From Lachnospiraceae bacterium (lineage in GTDB: Bacteria > Bacillota > Clostridia > Lachnospirales > Lachnospiraceae): a DNA stretch of 64,000 nucleotides. A program made the position numbers and the translations under genes. The notes below the pieces were generated by a model that was not told the DNA's origin, did no database searches, and saw only the letters and a list, made by a program, of their open reading frames with translations. Shown here piece by piece: positions 1-8,646 of this stretch (the stretch's first letter is position 1; every line of letters starts with the position of its first letter). The DNA is taken from positions 44,242 through 108,241 of the forward strand of contig QXWW01000012.1 in NCBI GenBank assembly GCA_009911185.1. The letters are read 5' to 3'.

Positions 1-1137
1 GCGATTTCAGAGGAAATGATTCCGCTGGCCGCCAGGGAGGGAGGCTGGCTGGCGGATTTTACCAGCAATCAGACGGAAACTGGCCTTTTTCCATTTACAA
101 TCTGGTCAAAAGTCATACGGGAGGTTTTAAACGACAGCCGTGCGCAGCTTATGACAAATTCGGCCTGCGGCGGGATTCGTGTGCTTCGGGAAAGTATTGC
201 CGGTTATTTAAGGGAATTTCGCGATATGCATGTGAAACCGGAGCAGATTGTCATAGGCGCAGGTACAGAATACCTCTATGGGCTGTTAATACAGTTGTTC
301 GGGAATGGAAAAGTCTATGCTGTGGAGAATCCAGGATACCGCAAGCTGGAGAAGATTTACCATAGCTTTGGTGCGCCCTGCCGCTGGATTGCAATGGACG
401 CCGCGGGCATATGTATTTCAGATTTAGAAAAACAGCGCGCCGATATTGTACATATCACGCCTTCCCACCAGTATCCTACGGGCATTGTTATGCCCATTAG
501 CAGACGCTATGAAATGTTGGGGTGGGCGTCTAAAGCAGAGGGGCGCTATATTATTGAGGATGATTATGACAGCGAATTGCGTCTGAGCGGCAGGCCGATT
601 CCAACCTTGCAAAGTATTGATATGTCAGAGCGCGTCATTTATATGAATACCTTTACGAAAACGCTTTGTTCCACGGTGCGGATCAGTTATCTGGTTTTGC
701 CGGGGAAGCTTTTGCATGAATTTTATGATAAATTGTCGTTTTACTCTTGTACGGTTTCCAATTTTGAACAGTATACCCTTGCCAAATTTATACAGGAGGG
801 TAAATTTGAAAACCATATCAACCGTTTGCGCAATTATTACCGAAAAAAAAGGGATCTGCTGTTAGAAGCGCTCTGTAAAGGGAAAGTGAAACCGTTTATT
901 TCCGTATCCGGGGAAGAAGCGGGGCTTCATTTTCTGATGAAAATTGAAAGCGGCGTACCGGAAGCCGTATTCCTGGAACGCGCCAGGGCGAAAGGAGTAA
1001 AACTGGCTCCTCTTTCTGCTTATTATTACAAAGAAGAAGGGAAACCGGAAAATATATATGTGATGAATTATTCTTCCATAGATATCACAAAAGCGGAAGA
1101 GATAGCGGAATGTATCTACAGGTGCTGTATAGAATAA
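1..1137 (+). CDS. MocR-type PLP-dependent regulator/aminotransferase domain, 5'-truncated by window edge
   Basis: The frame is open from the first base, so the gene begins upstream and only its fold-type I aminotransferase part is visible. A D-F-x-S-N opening followed by L-F-P-F-x-x-W is the usual linker and start of the aminotransferase domain in MocR/PdxR regulators, which carry an N-terminal GntR winged helix; that helix would lie outside the window. EDDYDSELR supplies the PLP ring-binding Asp, and FTKTL supplies the Schiff-base Lys (about residue 215 counted from the ATG at 16). In this family PLP or an amino compound usually acts as effector rather than substrate. The regulated gene is not identifiable here. 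A free-standing aminotransferase is possible if no helix-turn-helix exists upstream. Confidence 0.85.
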   Translation, partial: AISEEMIPLAAREGGWLADFTSNQTETGLFPFTIWSKVIREVLNDSRAQLMTNSACGGIRVLRESIAGYLREFRDMHVKPEQIVIGAGTEYLYGLLIQLFGNGKVYAVENPGYRKLEKIYHSFGAPCRWIAMDAAGICISDLEKQRADIVHITPSHQYPTGIVMPISRRYEMLGWASKAEGRYIIEDDYDSELRLSGRPIPTLQSIDMSERVIYMNTFTKTLCSTVRISYLVLPGKLLHEFYDKLSFYSCTVSNFEQYTLAKFIQEGKFENHINRLRNYYRKKRDLLLEALCKGKVKPFISVSGEEAGLHFLMKIESGVPEAVFLERARAKGVKLAPLSAYYYKEEGKPENIYVMNYSSIDITKAEEIAECIYRCCIE

Positions 1138-1198
1138 AATGTGTTTTAGGAACTGTGCCCAGATTTGATTTCACTGTATATGTTCATGTTTGGAGGGC

Positions 1199-1233
1199 AA
1201 AAAAATACTTGCCGGACTGTTTTGTCCAGCAAG
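1199..1233 (-). terminator. Rho-independent terminator of the small minus-strand gene
   Basis: On the minus strand a 10-bp stem with one mismatch (arms 1208-1217 and 1224-1233, loop TGTTTT) is followed by a T-rich tail at 1199-1207. It lies just after the stop codon at 1248 and supports real transcription of the tiny gene. It could also slow plus-strand readthrough from the MocR gene. Confidence 0.7.
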
Positions 1234-1247
1234 CTAAAATTAAGACA

Positions 1248-1412
1248 TCAATTTTCTGAATGCTGTGTGTGGACGAGTCGCCAGATTGTATCATGCATCC
1301 AGTCAACGGTCTCACTCAGCTTTTTGTTTTCTTCCATTAGCAAAAGATTTTCTGTCTGTAATTTTTCCATTGCTTCAATGACGTTGCTGTTAAGAATACT
1401 ATTAACTGCCAT
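1248..1412 (-). CDS. Small 54-residue helical protein, function unknown
   Basis: This short minus-strand frame starts MAVNSILNSNVIEAMEKL and ends at TGA 1248-1250. A GAGGTG Shine-Dalgarno lies 7-8 bases before the ATG at 1412, a TATAAT-like -10 sits at 1432-1437, and a terminator follows directly. The product is acidic and almost wholly helix-compatible, with heptad-like Leu/Met/Ile spacing (EKLQTENLLLMEENKKL) that predicts a short coiled coil, then a Trp/His-containing tail. There is no signal peptide or membrane segment. I do not recognise the family. Complete expression signals around a coding-like frame make it a likely real gene. Confidence 0.6.
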   Translation of the reverse strand: MAVNSILNSNVIEAMEKLQTENLLLMEENKKLSETVDWMHDTIWRLVHTQHSEN

Positions 1413-1563
1413 TTATTATCACCTCACAAATATTATAGCAGAACATAAGGGAAAAGTGGTGTTAAGATAACGCAAAGAAATAAGCGGGAATGCTGGCTTA
1501 TTATGGAGAATCCGGGAGACTGCCGTCGAAAAAGATAACATTCAGGGAGCAGGGGCAGCAAGC

Positions 1564-1680
1564 TTTTTTATCTTATTAGCAAAAAACTTGTCATCCTAAA
1601 GCGTGAAAGTATCTTCCCTAAAAAACAATTATTGCACTGCGGCGGAAAGGAATATGCCGCTGAAGCGACCCGCCGCAGGC
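1564..1680 (+). repeat. Degenerate copy of modular intergenic repeat family 1 (copy a)
   Basis: The stretch starts with a TTTTTTATCTTATTAG boundary, continues with a hairpin-like AAAGCGTGAAAGTATCTTCCCT segment in two pieces (AAAGCGTGAAAG, TATCTTCCCT), and contains GGAATATGCCGCTGAAGCG. These motifs recur in the same order in the elements near 9.6, 35.3, 40.6, 54.8 and 60.1 kb. This copy is the most eroded and lacks the terminal hairpin. It fills most of the otherwise gene-free gap 1413-1826. Confidence 0.5.
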
Positions 1681-1719
1681 GGTGAATCCCGCACAGCAGG
1701 ATTCTTTTTTAAAAATAAC

Positions 1720-1748
1720 TTGTATTAAAAAAGGGCATATACTATACT
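1720..1748 (+). promoter_or_regulatory. Sigma-A type promoter for glf
   Basis: TTGTAT at 1720-1725 and TATACT at 1743-1748 are separated by 17 bp. The pair lies 79 bp before the glf ATG with no intervening terminator, so glf and probably apt and ispF downstream are transcribed from it. Confidence 0.65.
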
Positions 1749-1826
1749 GTAAAGAGACAGAGACGGCGTACGGCTGGGAAACGTAAAACGGCAGATACGG
1801 CCGGAAAGCAGAATAAGGAGCTATGA

Positions 1827-2930
1827 ATGAAAGAATTTGATTATTTAATTGTCGGAGCGGGATTATTTGGAGCAGTATTTGCCCAGGAAGCAAAAAAAGC
1901 GGGAAAAAGATGTCTTGTGATAGATAAGAGAGATCATGTTGCAGGAAATATTTATACCAGAGAAATAGAAGGGATACAGGTGCATGAATATGGCGCGCAT
2001 ATTTTTCATACCTCGAATCGGGAAGTGTGGGACTATGTAGGCAGGTTTGCGGTCTTTAACCGTTATACCAATTCACCAGTGGCAAATTATAAAGGTGAAA
2101 TTTACAATATGCCCTTTAATATGAATACTTTCCACAAATTATGGGGAGTTGTGACTCCGCAGGAGGCGAGGGAGAAGATAGAGCGGCAGAAGCAGGAATA
2201 TTCTGTCGCACATCCCGGAAATTTAGAGGAACAGGCCATCAGTCTGGTGGGACCGGATGTGTATACCAAATTAGTAAAGGGTTATACGGAAAAGCAATGG
2301 GGCAGGCGCGCCACGGAGCTTCCCGCCTTTATTATAAAACGTCTGCCTGTCCGTTTTACCTATGATAATAATTATTTTGACGATGATTTTCAGGGGATTC
2401 CCGTGGGCGGCTATACCAGGATGGTAGAAAAAATGCTGGCAGGAACACAAATCCGTCTGAAAGAAAATTATCTGGAAAAGCCGCAGCAGTACAAGGCCCT
2501 GGCCGATACCGTGATTTATACGGGTATGATTGATGAATATTTTGATTACTGCTATGGAGCTTTGGAATACCGCTCTCTGCGTTTTGAGACAGAAACGCTC
2601 GACCAGGAAAATTACCAGGGAAATGCCGTGGTAAATTATACAGAATATGAAGTGCCGTACACCCGTATCATAGAACATAAGCATTTTGAATACGGGACGC
2701 AGCCCCAAACCGTGATTACCCGCGAATATCCCAGAGAATGGAAGAAAGGGGACGAGCCGTATTATCCTGTAAACGATGAGAAAAACGCCGGGCTTTATGC
2801 CCGTTATCAGGAACTTGCGGGCAGGGAAGGCAATGTAATTTTCGGAGGAAGACTGGGACAGTATAAGTATTTTGACATGGACGATACTGTGGAAGCGGCG
2901 TTACAGTGTGCAGGAAAAATTATAAAATAA
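1827..2930 (+). CDS. glf: UDP-galactopyranose mutase
   Basis: The 367-residue product matches the flavoenzyme that converts UDP-galactopyranose to UDP-galactofuranose for surface glycans. The N-terminus holds the FAD Rossmann motif (IVGAGLFGAVFA, about residues 8-19), followed by the conserved EYGAHIFHTSN block and, near the C-terminus, GGRLGQYKYFDMD, which contacts FAD and substrate. Length is normal for bacterial Glf. The ATG is preceded by AAGGAG. No galactofuranosyltransferase or capsule cluster is adjacent, so Glf may feed a glycan locus elsewhere. The downstream apt gene follows after 27 bp and may be cotranscribed. Confidence 0.95.
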   Translation: MKEFDYLIVGAGLFGAVFAQEAKKAGKRCLVIDKRDHVAGNIYTREIEGIQVHEYGAHIFHTSNREVWDYVGRFAVFNRYTNSPVANYKGEIYNMPFNMNTFHKLWGVVTPQEAREKIERQKQEYSVAHPGNLEEQAISLVGPDVYTKLVKGYTEKQWGRRATELPAFIIKRLPVRFTYDNNYFDDDFQGIPVGGYTRMVEKMLAGTQIRLKENYLEKPQQYKALADTVIYTGMIDEYFDYCYGALEYRSLRFETETLDQENYQGNAVVNYTEYEVPYTRIIEHKHFEYGTQPQTVITREYPREWKKGDEPYYPVNDEKNAGLYARYQELAGREGNVIFGGRLGQYKYFDMDDTVEAALQCAGKIIK

Positions 2931-2957
2931 AAGATATTATAGGAGACGGAGGATAAA

Positions 2958-3485
2958 ATGATGAAAAAATTAGAAGAATACGTAGTGAGCATTCCGGATT
3001 TTCCGGAGCCGGGAATTATTTTCAGGGATGTGACCAGCATTCTGCAGGATGCAGACGGGTTGAGACTTGCTGTTGACGGTCTGCTGGATCGCTTAAAAGA
3101 CGTAGATTATGACGTAGTAGTCGGACCGGAATCCAGAGGCTTTATATTCGGAGTGCCAGTGGCATATCAGGCGTGCAAGGGCTTTGTTCCGGTCCGCAAA
3201 AAGGGAAAGCTGCCCCGCGAGACAATCCAGGCGGAATATGAACTGGAATATGGGAGCGCGGTCATTGAGATACATAAAGACGCGATCTTGCCGGGGCAGA
3301 AGGTCGTGATTATCGACGATTTGATTGCCACTGGCGGAACCATCGAAGCAATTGTGGGTATGATCGAGCAGCTTGGCGGTGAAGTCGTAAAAATCTGTTT
3401 TGTGATGGAGCTTGCCGGGCTTAAGGGGAGAGAAAAACTGAAAGGCTACAATATAGACAGCATAATCACGTATGAAGGTAAATAG
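2958..3485 (+). CDS. apt: Adenine phosphoribosyltransferase
   Basis: This 175-residue type I phosphoribosyltransferase salvages adenine to AMP using [19 protein letters not shown] at the N-terminus is the Apt signature, and [13 protein letters not shown] (about residues 116-128) is the PRPP-binding loop with its two acidic residues. [13 protein letters not shown] is the conserved flexible-loop region. A strong GGAGACGGAGG ribosome site precedes the ATG; a second Met follows immediately. It lies 27 bp after glf and 5 bp before ispF, so it probably shares their transcript. Residue pattern and length leave little doubt about function. Confidence 0.96.
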   Translation: MMKKLEEYVVSIPDFPEPGIIFRDVTSILQDADGLRLAVDGLLDRLKDVDYDVVVGPESRGFIFGVPVAYQACKGFVPVRKKGKLPRETIQAEYELEYGSAVIEIHKDAILPGQKVVIIDDLIATGGTIEAIVGMIEQLGGEVVKICFVMELAGLKGREKLKGYNIDSIITYEGK

Positions 3486-3490
3486 ATAAG

Positions 3491-4042
3491 ATGAGAGTTG
3501 GAATTGGATATGACGTTCACCGGCTGACGGAGAACCGCAAGCTGATTTTGGGCGGAGTGGAAATTTTGCATACGATGGGACTGGAGGGGCATTCTGATGC
3601 GGATGTCCTGGTTCATGCAGTTATGGACGCGCTGCTCGGCGCGGCGGCGCTGGGCGATATTGGAAAACATTTTCCGGATACCGATCCAGCCTATAAAGGA
3701 ATTTCCAGCATGAAACTGCTGGCGCATGTGGGCGGCCTGTTGGAACGACAGGGGTATGTGATAGATAATATTGACGCTACCGTCATCGCCCAGAAACCGA
3801 AGCTGCGTCCCTATATCACGCAGATGGAGGAAAATATTGCGGCGGCGCTTCAGATTGCAGAGCATCAGGTTAATGTCAAGGCAACGACGGAGGAGAGGCT
3901 GGGATTTACTGGAAGAGAAGAAGGAATCGCTTCCCAGGCAATCTGTTCTCTCAGCGGTTTGTTTGAGGCAAGTGCGCCGGTATATGACAGCGGGCGGAAC
4001 TGCAGCCGCTGCAATGGATGTACCGCGCAGAAGGAATTGTAA
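3491..4042 (+). CDS. ispF: 2-C-methyl-D-erythritol 2,4-cyclodiphosphate synthase with Cys-rich C-terminal extension
   Basis: IspF closes the cyclodiphosphate ring in the non-mevalonate isoprenoid pathway. The metal site D-x-H ([10 protein letters not shown]8 and H10), the [11 protein letters not shown] block and the [17 protein letters not shown] substrate segment are all present. IspF is normally about 157-160 residues; this protein has 183. The last 25 or so residues are an extra tail containing CSRCNGC, a Cys-x2-Cys-x2-Cys pattern not part of the usual trimeric fold. The stop codon is one base before the next gene's ATG. ispF next to cysE/cysS echoes the ispDF-cysES neighbourhood of many Firmicutes. 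Confidence 0.95.
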   Translation: MRVGIGYDVHRLTENRKLILGGVEILHTMGLEGHSDADVLVHAVMDALLGAAALGDIGKHFPDTDPAYKGISSMKLLAHVGGLLERQGYVIDNIDATVIAQKPKLRPYITQMEENIAAALQIAEHQVNVKATTEERLGFTGREEGIASQAICSLSGLFEASAPVYDSGRNCSRCNGCTAQKEL

Positions 4043-4043
4043 G

Positions 4044-5150
4044 ATGGACGGGCGCATTCGATATCTGGAACAGTGGGAGAAACACAAGACCAGGAGTTTA
4101 TATGAGACAGCTTTTAGGGAAGATTCCAGAGAATTTGTAGATTATTATTATCAGTGGAAAATGAAAGACAACGAGGTGATTGTGATGGAAGAAGGTCAGT
4201 CGGTAAGGGACGGCTTCTTCCATGTTATGATGCACGCAAACCCTTATATACTCTGGATCAATGGGAGACTGGAAAGGATTCCTTATCTTGTGGCGGTGGC
4301 AACGGCGCCTTTCTGCCGCAGACAGGGAAAAATGGGGCGGGTCCTGCGGTATTTTCTGCAGGATTTGGAACACAAACGCGTGCCTTTTACGTTTCTGCTT
4401 CCGGCGGACCCTGCCTATTATAAAGGTCAGGGATTTGTTTTTTTTCCGGATATGAATCTGACGGGAGTGATTCAAAAAACAGGCCGGGGGACAATCCAGG
4501 CTGCAGCCGCGCATAGTTTTTACAGCGATAGAAACTGGCAGCCTGCCGGGAAGACGGATATTCCGCAAATGATGGAATTTTCTGATAAAGTCCTGAGAGC
4601 AAGACATGATATGGTTATCAGCCGCGACCAATATTATTACCTGCGCCTGTTGGCGGAAACCGCTGTGGAGCACGGGGGAATCTTGTTGTTGAGACATAAA
4701 GGGGAATTGCGTGGAATGCTTACTTATGCGCAGGCGGCGGTAAGTGAAACACAATTGCAGGACAGAGTGGAGATTAAGGAACTCCTGCTGGAAGAAATGG
4801 TTTTGGAGGAGGAAGGCATAGATATCAGCCGTGATGCTTTAAAGAGCGCGAAAGCGGCGGGAACATTGATTCCTGCGGCGGCGTTTGGTTTTGGGAAAAT
4901 GATGGTGCGCATTACCAGTCTTGCAGCAGTTGTGCCATTGCTTAAAAGCCGCGGGCGCCGTTCATTATATGTGAAGGTTTTTGATCCGGTAATAGAGAAA
5001 AATAATGGCTGTTTTCGGATAATTCTGGACAGCAGCGGCGGAAGTATCCGGCGGATAGCAGAGAAAGAGGTTCGCGTGTCGATGGATATTGCCGCCCTTA
5101 CCAGGGAGCTGTTTAAGGACGTTTCTGTATATCTGAATGAGTGGGTGTGA
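4044..5150 (+). CDS. Eis-like GNAT-family N-acetyltransferase
   Basis: I start the gene at ATG 4044 (368 residues), 8 bases after an AAGGA site, rather than at an upstream in-frame ATG that overlaps ispF. The N-terminal half has an acetyl-CoA loop of GNAT type (VATAPFCRRQGKMGRVLRYF) followed by a strand-turn FLLPADPAYYKGQGF typical of Eis-family enzymes (Acetyltransf_9). The C-terminal third (about residues 260-368) resembles the SCP2-like domain of the same family. Substrate is unknown; relatives acetylate aminoglycosides, polyamines or protein lysines. It is probably translated with ispF, since only one base separates the two genes. Confidence 0.75.
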   Translation: MDGRIRYLEQWEKHKTRSLYETAFREDSREFVDYYYQWKMKDNEVIVMEEGQSVRDGFFHVMMHANPYILWINGRLERIPYLVAVATAPFCRRQGKMGRVLRYFLQDLEHKRVPFTFLLPADPAYYKGQGFVFFPDMNLTGVIQKTGRGTIQAAAAHSFYSDRNWQPAGKTDIPQMMEFSDKVLRARHDMVISRDQYYYLRLLAETAVEHGGILLLRHKGELRGMLTYAQAAVSETQLQDRVEIKELLLEEMVLEEEGIDISRDALKSAKAAGTLIPAAAFGFGKMMVRITSLAAVVPLLKSRGRRSLYVKVFDPVIEKNNGCFRIILDSSGGSIRRIAEKEVRVSMDIAALTRELFKDVSVYLNEWV

Positions 5151-5170
5151 AGGAAAAGGCTGTTTTCTTG

Positions 5171-5199
5171 TTGACAAAATGAAAGTTTCTGCATAAACT
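5171..5199 (+). promoter_or_regulatory. Sigma-A type promoter for cysE-cysS
   Basis: A perfect TTGACA at 5171-5176 and TAAACT at 5194-5199 have 17-bp spacing, 51 bp before the cysE start. The short leader leaves no room for a T-box or SAM riboswitch, so cysteine control, if any, must act otherwise. Confidence 0.75.
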
Positions 5200-5249
5200 A
5201 ACTTTGAATCAGTGACAGGATTGTAAATGAGAAAGGAAGCGTTCATGAT

Positions 5250-5942
5250 ATGGGAATGTTTCAGCAGATCAGAGAAGAGTATGAAATCATAAGAGAGCGT
5301 GACCCTGCCATCAAGTCGCCCCTGGAGGTGCTTTTATATCCCAGTTTTCGGGTGATGCTCAGTTACCGCAAGGCGCATAAGCAATATTTGAAAGGCCATT
5401 ATTTCCGGGCGCGGAGGATTTCCCAAAAGGCGGCGCGTAAGACCGGAATCGAGATTCATCCGGGAGCGGTAATCGGCAGAGGTTTTTTTATCGACCACGG
5501 CAGCGGTGTGATTATCGGGGAAACGACGATTATCGGCGATAACGTAACCCTGTACCAGGGAGTTACCCTGGGAGGAACGGGCAAAGAAACCGGGAAACGC
5601 CATCCGACTCTCTGCGATAATGTCATGGTAAGCGCCGGAGCCAAAGTGATCGGTTCTTTTACCATTGGAGAAAACAGCAAAATTGGCGCGGGAAGCGTAG
5701 TGCTGGAGGAGGTGCCCCCCAATTGCACCGTGGTGGGCGTGCCCGGAAGAATTGTGAAACGGGATAATATCAAAGTACCCAGAAGCGATATGGATCAGGT
5801 GCATCTGCCCGATCCGGTGATGGAAGATATTACGGTGCTGCAGCATGAAAATTCCGCGCTGTGCAACCGGCTCATTGATATGGAAAAAGAATTGCGGGGA
5901 CTGAAAGAGCGGCAGGAATTGATGCAGAAAAAGAACAGTTGA
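5250..5942 (+). CDS. cysE: Serine O-acetyltransferase
   Basis: CysE makes O-acetylserine from serine and acetyl-CoA, the committed step of cysteine synthesis. The 230-residue protein has the short helical N-terminus followed by a left-handed beta-helix of hexapeptide repeats (about residues 65-170) with HPGAVIGRGFFIDHGSG, GVTLGGTGKETGKRHP and the GVPGRIV end. The catalytic His and Asp lie in the first two blocks. A GAAAGGAAG site precedes the ATG at 5250; ATG 5256 is an alternative. The C-terminal 60 residues are a charged, helical tail. It is adjacent to cysS, linking cysteine supply with Cys-tRNA charging, as in Bacillus. Confidence 0.95.
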   Translation: MGMFQQIREEYEIIRERDPAIKSPLEVLLYPSFRVMLSYRKAHKQYLKGHYFRARRISQKAARKTGIEIHPGAVIGRGFFIDHGSGVIIGETTIIGDNVTLYQGVTLGGTGKETGKRHPTLCDNVMVSAGAKVIGSFTIGENSKIGAGSVVLEEVPPNCTVVGVPGRIVKRDNIKVPRSDMDQVHLPDPVMEDITVLQHENSALCNRLIDMEKELRGLKERQELMQKKNS

Positions 5943-5959
5943 GAAATCAGGAGGAATAC

Positions 5960-7366
5960 ATGAAGGTCTACAACACATTAAGCAGAAAAAAGGAAGAATT
6001 TAAGCCTTTAGAGGAAGGAAAGGTGAAAATGTATGTGTGCGGTCCTACCGTATACAATTTTATCCATATTGGAAACGCGCGCCCGATGATTGTGTTTGAT
6101 ACGGTGCGCCGTTATATGGAATACAAGGGTTACGAGGTGAACTTTGTATCAAATTTTACGGATGTGGACGACAAAATCATTAAAAAGGCGATGGAGGAAG
6201 GCGTTTCTTCCCAGGAAATTTCCAGCCGCTATATTGAAGAGTGCAAAAAAGATATGGCTGGTTTGAACGTGAAGCCTGCCACGCGCCATCCCCTTGCCAC
6301 TCAGGAAATTGACGGGATGCTGGAAATGATTTCTACGCTGATTGAGAAGGGATTCGCCTATGTAGTAAAAGACGGGACGGTATATTTCCGCACAAGGAAA
6401 TTTGAAGAATACGGCAAATTATCCCACAAAAATCTCGATGATCTGCAGGCGGGGCACCGGGATATCAAGGTAACTGGAGAGGATAAGGAAGACGCCCTGG
6501 ATTTTGTGCTGTGGAAACCAAGGAAAGAAGGAGAACCGTATTGGGAGTCCCCCTGGTGCCAGGGCAGACCGGGCTGGCACATCGAATGTTCTGTGATGGC
6601 GAAAAAGTATCTGGGCGAGGAAATTGATATTCATGCCGGCGGCGAGGATTTGATTTTTCCGCATCATGAAAACGAGATTGCCCAAAGCGAAGCCTGCAAC
6701 GGGAAAATTTTTTCCAAATACTGGCTGCACAACGGATTTTTGAATATTGACAACAAAAAAATGTCTAAATCTCTGGGTAATTTCTTTACGGTGCGGGAGA
6801 TCAGTGAAAAATATGATTTGCAGGTTTTGCGTTTCTTTATGCTCAGCGCTCATTACAGGAGTCCTTTGAATTTCAGCGCAGAGCTGATGGAAGCGGCTCA
6901 AAATGGACTGGAGCGTATCGTGAATGCGGCAAAGAATCTCAGACATCTGCAAAAAAATGCAAAACGTGCGTTAATGACGGAGGAAGAAGCAGGTATCTTT
7001 AAGAGCAGCGACGAGTTTACAGAAAAATTTGAAGCGGCTATGGAGGATGATTTCAATACGGCAGACGCCATCGCTTCTGTATTTGAATTGGTAAAATACA
7101 GTAATACCAAGGTTAACGAAGAAAGTTCCGGCGAGCTTGCGGAACGTCTTAACAAACGTTTGGAGCAGCTTTGTGATATTTTAGGCATTATTTTAGAGAG
7201 AGAAGAAGAACTTCTGGATGAAGAAATCGAGCGTCTCATTGCAGAACGCCAGGCAGCCAGAAAAGACAGGAATTATTCGCGTGCCGATGAAATCCGTGAA
7301 ATACTGCTGAATAAGGGAATTGTTTTGGAAGATACCAGAGAAGGGGTAAAATGGAAAAGGGCATAA
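5960..7366 (+). CDS. cysS: Cysteinyl-tRNA synthetase
   Basis: The protein charges tRNA-Cys. The class I signatures are clear: HIGN (about residues 35-38) in FIHIGNARPM and KMSKS (about 267-271) in KKMSKSLGNF. Zinc ligands are the Cys of MYVCGPTVYN, the Cys of WHIECSVMA and the HHENEIAQSEA pair. I choose ATG 5960 (468 residues) because AGGAGG lies 6 bases upstream; an in-frame ATG at 5939 would overlap cysE and lacks such a site. The C-terminal helical anticodon domain is complete. The mrnC start overlaps its 3' end by 16 bp, so translation is coupled. Confidence 0.97.
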   Translation: MKVYNTLSRKKEEFKPLEEGKVKMYVCGPTVYNFIHIGNARPMIVFDTVRRYMEYKGYEVNFVSNFTDVDDKIIKKAMEEGVSSQEISSRYIEECKKDMAGLNVKPATRHPLATQEIDGMLEMISTLIEKGFAYVVKDGTVYFRTRKFEEYGKLSHKNLDDLQAGHRDIKVTGEDKEDALDFVLWKPRKEGEPYWESPWCQGRPGWHIECSVMAKKYLGEEIDIHAGGEDLIFPHHENEIAQSEACNGKIFSKYWLHNGFLNIDNKKMSKSLGNFFTVREISEKYDLQVLRFFMLSAHYRSPLNFSAELMEAAQNGLERIVNAAKNLRHLQKNAKRALMTEEEAGIFKSSDEFTEKFEAAMEDDFNTADAIASVFELVKYSNTKVNEESSGELAERLNKRLEQLCDILGIILEREEELLDEEIERLIAERQAARKDRNYSRADEIREILLNKGIVLEDTREGVKWKRA

Positions 7367-7806
7367 ATGCGTATTTTTTAGAGAAATTCGGCATGGAAAG
7401 CCAGGATGTCCGCAGTTATTCGCCTCTAGTGCTCGCCTATATCGGAGACGCTATTTATGATCTCGTGATTCGTTCCCTAGTGGTGGGAAAGGGCAATACT
7501 CATGTAAATAATCTTCACAGACAGGCAAGCCGGCTTGTAAAAGCGCATACGCAGTCGGAACTGGTCAAAGCGCTGATGCCGGAGCTGACAGAGGAGGAGC
7601 TTGTTGTGTATAAGAGGGGCAGAAACGCAAAGTCACCGACGATAGCGAAAAACGCCACTGTGGGGGAATACCGGCGGGCTACCGGTTTTGAGGCGTTGAT
7701 GGGATATTTATATTTGGAAGACAACATGGACCGGATTATGGAGCTGGTTCTTTACGGACTGGGGAAAATTGGAAAAGGAGTACAGGATTGCGATACGAAG
7801 AATTAA
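7351..7806 (+). CDS. mrnC: Mini-ribonuclease III
   Basis: MrnC removes 3' and 5' precursor ends of 23S rRNA in Gram-positive bacteria. The 151-residue protein is an RNase III catalytic domain without a double-stranded RNA-binding domain. Visible hallmarks are SPLVLAYIGDAIYDLVIR (catalytic Asp), VNNLHRQASRLVKA and the TVGEYRRATGFEALMGYL block carrying the second acidic site. It overlaps cysS by 16 bp and rlmB by 19 bp, the conserved cysS-mrnC-rlmB arrangement of Firmicutes. A full-length RNase III is encoded separately at 15873, so both processing enzymes are present in this window. Confidence 0.93.
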   Translation: MEKGINAYFLEKFGMESQDVRSYSPLVLAYIGDAIYDLVIRSLVVGKGNTHVNNLHRQASRLVKAHTQSELVKALMPELTEEELVVYKRGRNAKSPTIAKNATVGEYRRATGFEALMGYLYLEDNMDRIMELVLYGLGKIGKGVQDCDTKN

Positions 7807-8525
7807 CCATTGAAGGAAGAAATGCGGTTCTTGAAGCATTTCGTTCGGGAAAAACCATTGACAAACTGTTTGTGCTGGACGGCTGCCAGGACGGACCAGT
7901 CAGGTCTATTATCAGGGAGGCGAAAAAGTGCGATACGATTATAAATTATGTGGCAAAAGAACGTTTGGACCAGCTCTCAGAGACGAAAAAGCATCAGGGA
8001 GTGATTGCGTTTGCGGCAGCCTATGAATATGCCCAGGTGGAAGACATGCTCAAAGATGCAGAGCAAAAGAAAGAAGCCCCTTTTTTGATTTTGCTTGACA
8101 ATATTGAAGACCCTCATAATCTGGGAGCGATTATCCGTACGGCCAATCTTGCCGGCGCTCACGGTGTTATTATTCCCAAGCGCAGGGCGGCGGGGCTTAC
8201 CGCCACTGTGGCAAAAACTTCTGCCGGAGCTTTGAATTATACGCCGGTGGCAAAGGTGACGAATCTTTCCAAGACTATTCGGGAACTGAAAGAACGGGGG
8301 ATATGGTTTGTCTGTGCTGATATGGACGGTACGGCAATGTATCAGCTGGATTTGAAAGGACCGATTGGGCTGGTGATTGGCAGCGAGGGGGAGGGTGTCA
8401 GTAAACTGGTAAAGGAGACTTGCGATTTTACGGCTTCCATTCCCATGGCCGGGGAGATTGATTCTCTGAATGCTTCTGTGGCGGCGGGCGTGCTTGCCTA
8501 TGAAATTGTGCGTCAGAGAATGTAG
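7788..8525 (+). CDS. rlmB: 23S rRNA (guanosine-2'-O-)-methyltransferase, TrmH/SpoU family
   Basis: This 245-residue SPOUT methyltransferase probably 2'-O-methylates a 23S rRNA guanosine. An N-terminal L30e-like substrate domain (about residues 1-75, with EGRNAVLEAF) is followed by the knotted domain with DNIEDPHNLGAIIRTA (motif 1), GLVIGSEGEGVSKLV (motif 2) and SIPMAGEIDSLNASVA (motif 3, ending in the catalytic Asn-Ala-Ser). The start is a TTG at 7788, placed 7 bases after AAAAGGAG inside mrnC. In Bacillus the next genes are yacP and sigH; here yacP is missing and sigH follows after 64-121 bp, depending on its start. Confidence 0.93.
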   Translation: MRYEELTIEGRNAVLEAFRSGKTIDKLFVLDGCQDGPVRSIIREAKKCDTIINYVAKERLDQLSETKKHQGVIAFAAAYEYAQVEDMLKDAEQKKEAPFLILLDNIEDPHNLGAIIRTANLAGAHGVIIPKRRAAGLTATVAKTSAGALNYTPVAKVTNLSKTIRELKERGIWFVCADMDGTAMYQLDLKGPIGLVIGSEGEGVSKLVKETCDFTASIPMAGEIDSLNASVAAGVLAYEIVRQRM

Positions 8526-8646
8526 TTTATAACGGGTTGGCCGCACAGGGAGGACAAATGAGGCTGCATACAGGGGCGGTAATTGTCAATTGCGTGGGAA
8601 AGAAGTTACAGTCACTTATTACCAATTATTTATAGAGGGAATTAAT

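Noticed and set aside
3771..4043. Upstream extension of the acetyltransferase gene into ispF
   Set aside because: The extension is an out-of-frame Arg-rich shadow of ispF; ATG 4044 has a ribosome site and gives the full family domain.
5151..5249. T-box leader before cysE-cysS
   Set aside because: The gap is under 100 bases and contains a simple promoter with no T-box consensus.
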